Below are positions 5,470 to 6,794 of a DNA stretch of 6,794 bases, piece by piece (the first letter of the stretch is position 1; each line of letters begins with the position of its first letter). The notes beneath the pieces are model-generated. The model was not told the DNA's origin. It was given only the letters and a program-made list of their open reading frames with translations, and did no database searches. The translations under genes were made by a program, and so were the position numbers. The stretch covers positions 11,134-17,927 of the forward strand of contig DHEX01000002.1 in the NCBI GenBank assembly GCA_002400085.1. Direction: 5' to 3'. Source of the stretch: Clostridiaceae bacterium UBA4839 (GTDB lineage: Bacteria; Bacillota; Clostridia; Clostridiales; Caloramatoraceae).

Positions 5470-6729
5470 ATGGATAAAATTGTAATTAGCGGGGGAAATA
5501 AATTGTATGGGAAAGTAAAAGTAAGTTCTGCAAAGAATTCAATTCTTCCTATTATTGCAGCATGTCTTTTATGTCCTGGCAAGTGCTGCCTCGAAGATAT
5601 CCCATTTTTAGACGATGTATATGTGATTTTAAATGTTTTGAATTCAATTGGGGCAGAAATTGATATTGATGAGAATAATAATAAAATATATATTGACTCA
5701 TCTGATATAAAAACCATGGAACCACCCTATGATTTGGTTAGAAAAATGCGGGCGTCATTTCTTGTAATGGGGCCACTTTTGTCGCGCTTTGGAAAAGTTA
5801 AAATATCTCTTCCCGGAGGATGTAATATAGGAACAAGACCAATAGATCTTCATCTTAAGGGATTTTCTGCTCTTGGGGCAGAAGTAAGCCTTGGGCATGG
5901 ATATGTTGAAGCAGTATGCAGTAAACTTAAAGGAGCAAAAATCTACCTGGACTTTCCATCAGTTGGAGCAACAGAAAACATAATGATGGCAGCAGTTATG
6001 GCATCTGGTGAGACTATTATTGAGAATTCTGCAGAGGAGCCTGAAATAGTTGATCTATCGAATTTTTTAAATAACATGGGGGCAAAGATTTCAGGTGCAG
6101 GAACCGATACCATAAAAATTGAAGGGGTTAAAGAACTTACTGGAACAAATCACCAAGTTATTCCTGACAGGATTGAAGCTGGTACTTATATGGTTGCTGC
6201 AGCTGCTACAAGAGGGGATTTAATTATTGAAAACGTTATTACCGAACATGTAAGGTCTACAATTGCTAAGCTTCAGGAAAGCGGAGTGAAAATCATTGAA
6301 GGACAAAATAGAGTTAGGGTAATTGGGGAATCCCTGCCAAAATCTGTGGACATAAAAACTCTTCCTTATCCTGGATTTCCTACGGATATGCAGGCACAGT
6401 TTATGGCACTTATGAGTATTGCTCCAGGCACCTCTATTATAACTGAAACTGTATTTGAAAATAGATTTATGCATGTAACTGAACTTAAAAGAATGGGAGC
6501 TAATATAAAAATAGATGGAAGAAGTGCAGTTGTAGAAGGGGTTGAAAAGCTTACAGGAGCAAAAGTTAAAGCTACAGACCTAAGAGCTGGAGCAGCACTT
6601 ATAATTGCAAGTCTTGTAGCAGAGGGAACAACAGAAATTTCTGATATTCAGCATATAGATAGGGGATATGTGGACATTGTGGGTAAATTAAATTCGGTAG
6701 GTGCTAATATTCAAAAGGTAACTGAATAA
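5470..6729 (+). CDS. murA: UDP-N-acetylglucosamine 1-carboxyvinyltransferase (MurA)
   Basis: Catalyses the first committed step of peptidoglycan synthesis, transfer of enolpyruvate from phosphoenolpyruvate to UDP-GlcNAc; cytoplasmic, EPSP-synthase fold with two inside-out barrels. The length is 419 aa, the family norm. Active-site residues by position are Lys22-Asn23 in AKNSILP, Cys118 in PGGCNIGTRPIDLH (the Cys alkylated by fosfomycin, Cys115 in E. coli), Arg123, Asp306 in GFPTDMQAQ, FENRF at 329-333, and Arg398 in DRGY. Cys rather than Asp at 118 predicts that this enzyme is fosfomycin-sensitive. The start ATG sits 5 nt after GGAGGAG (5458-5464). Many clostridia carry two MurA paralogues; the ywmB neighbour marks this as the copy at the spoIID locus (murAA in Bacillus). 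No terminator is seen in the 65 bp left after it. Confidence 0.97.
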   Translation: MDKIVISGGNKLYGKVKVSSAKNSILPIIAACLLCPGKCCLEDIPFLDDVYVILNVLNSIGAEIDIDENNNKIYIDSSDIKTMEPPYDLVRKMRASFLVMGPLLSRFGKVKISLPGGCNIGTRPIDLHLKGFSALGAEVSLGHGYVEAVCSKLKGAKIYLDFPSVGATENIMMAAVMASGETIIENSAEEPEIVDLSNFLNNMGAKISGAGTDTIKIEGVKELTGTNHQVIPDRIEAGTYMVAAAATRGDLIIENVITEHVRSTIAKLQESGVKIIEGQNRVRVIGESLPKSVDIKTLPYPGFPTDMQAQFMALMSIAPGTSIITETVFENRFMHVTELKRMGANIKIDGRSAVVEGVEKLTGAKVKATDLRAGAALIIASLVAEGTTEISDIQHIDRGYVDIVGKLNSVGANIQKVTE

Positions 6730-6794
6730 CAAGAAAAAAATTAACTTCACAAAAAAGTCATAACGGTTGTCCTTATAAAATAAAATTTAATAGG
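6730..6794. other. Intergenic tail after murA, nothing firm
   Basis: An A-rich 65-bp remnant without an open gene, hairpin terminator or SD. In Bacillus and many clostridia spoIID follows murA, so this is probably the start of its upstream region, but the window ends before that can be seen. Confidence 0.4.

Noticed and set aside
5388..5717. Antisense open frame of 109 codons across the ywmB-murA junction
   Set aside because: Overlaps two well-supported genes and the murA SD; no recognisable domain, and its composition fits a reverse-strand shadow.
6220..6474. Antisense open frame within murA
   Set aside because: Shadow of a conserved catalytic region of MurA; no start signal.
6757..6781. 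Possible sigma-E-type promoter (GTCATAA ... TATAAAAT) upstream of an expected spoIID
   Set aside because: The spacing between the two blocks is several bases too short for sigma-E and the -10 differs at key C positions; the target gene is outside the window.

Overview
The window is a low-GC (roughly one third G+C), all-plus-strand chromosomal segment. It is most likely from a Clostridium-like, endospore-forming member of the Bacillota. The basis is the AT-rich codon choice, strong purine Shine-Dalgarno (SD) sequences, two TTG starts, T-rich intrinsic terminators, and a gene order (ywlE-rpiB-upp-comEB-tagO-mnaA ... ywmB-murA) that matches the region upstream of spoIID in Bacillus and Clostridium. 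All eight protein genes are housekeeping genes and all appear intact. I found no RNA gene, CRISPR array, insertion sequence or phage gene.

Layout. (1) Bases 1-490: a YwlE-type low-molecular-weight phosphatase, ended by a long terminator hairpin that contains its own stop codon. (2) Bases 507-2188: a sigma-A-like promoter, then rpiB, upp and comEB packed together and closed by a GC-rich terminator. (3) Bases 2189-2451: an intergenic stretch with a second GC-rich palindrome, a 29-codon open frame of doubtful meaning, and a probable promoter. (4) Bases 2452-4673: tagO and mnaA, then a clean 10-bp-stem terminator. (5) Bases 4674-6794: ywmB and murA, 19 bp apart, with no terminator seen before the window ends.

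How the genes fit together. RpiB makes ribose 5-phosphate, the precursor of PRPP. Upp uses PRPP to salvage uracil to UMP. ComEB deaminates dCMP to dUMP for thymidylate synthesis. TagO (WecA family) loads GlcNAc-1-phosphate onto undecaprenyl phosphate, and MnaA makes UDP-ManNAc, the next sugar of a wall teichoic acid or similar linkage unit. MurA commits UDP-GlcNAc to peptidoglycan, so the second half of the window handles three uses of UDP-GlcNAc. YwmB is an exported protein of unknown function that usually sits beside murA.

Points worth a second look are the apparent absence of the F-type ATP synthase operon from the mnaA/ywmB junction, a palindromic element that seems to supply both the stop codon and the terminator of comEB, the arginine-phosphatase signature of the first gene, and an unusually cysteine-rich YwmB. 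I see no convincing undescribed multi-gene system here.
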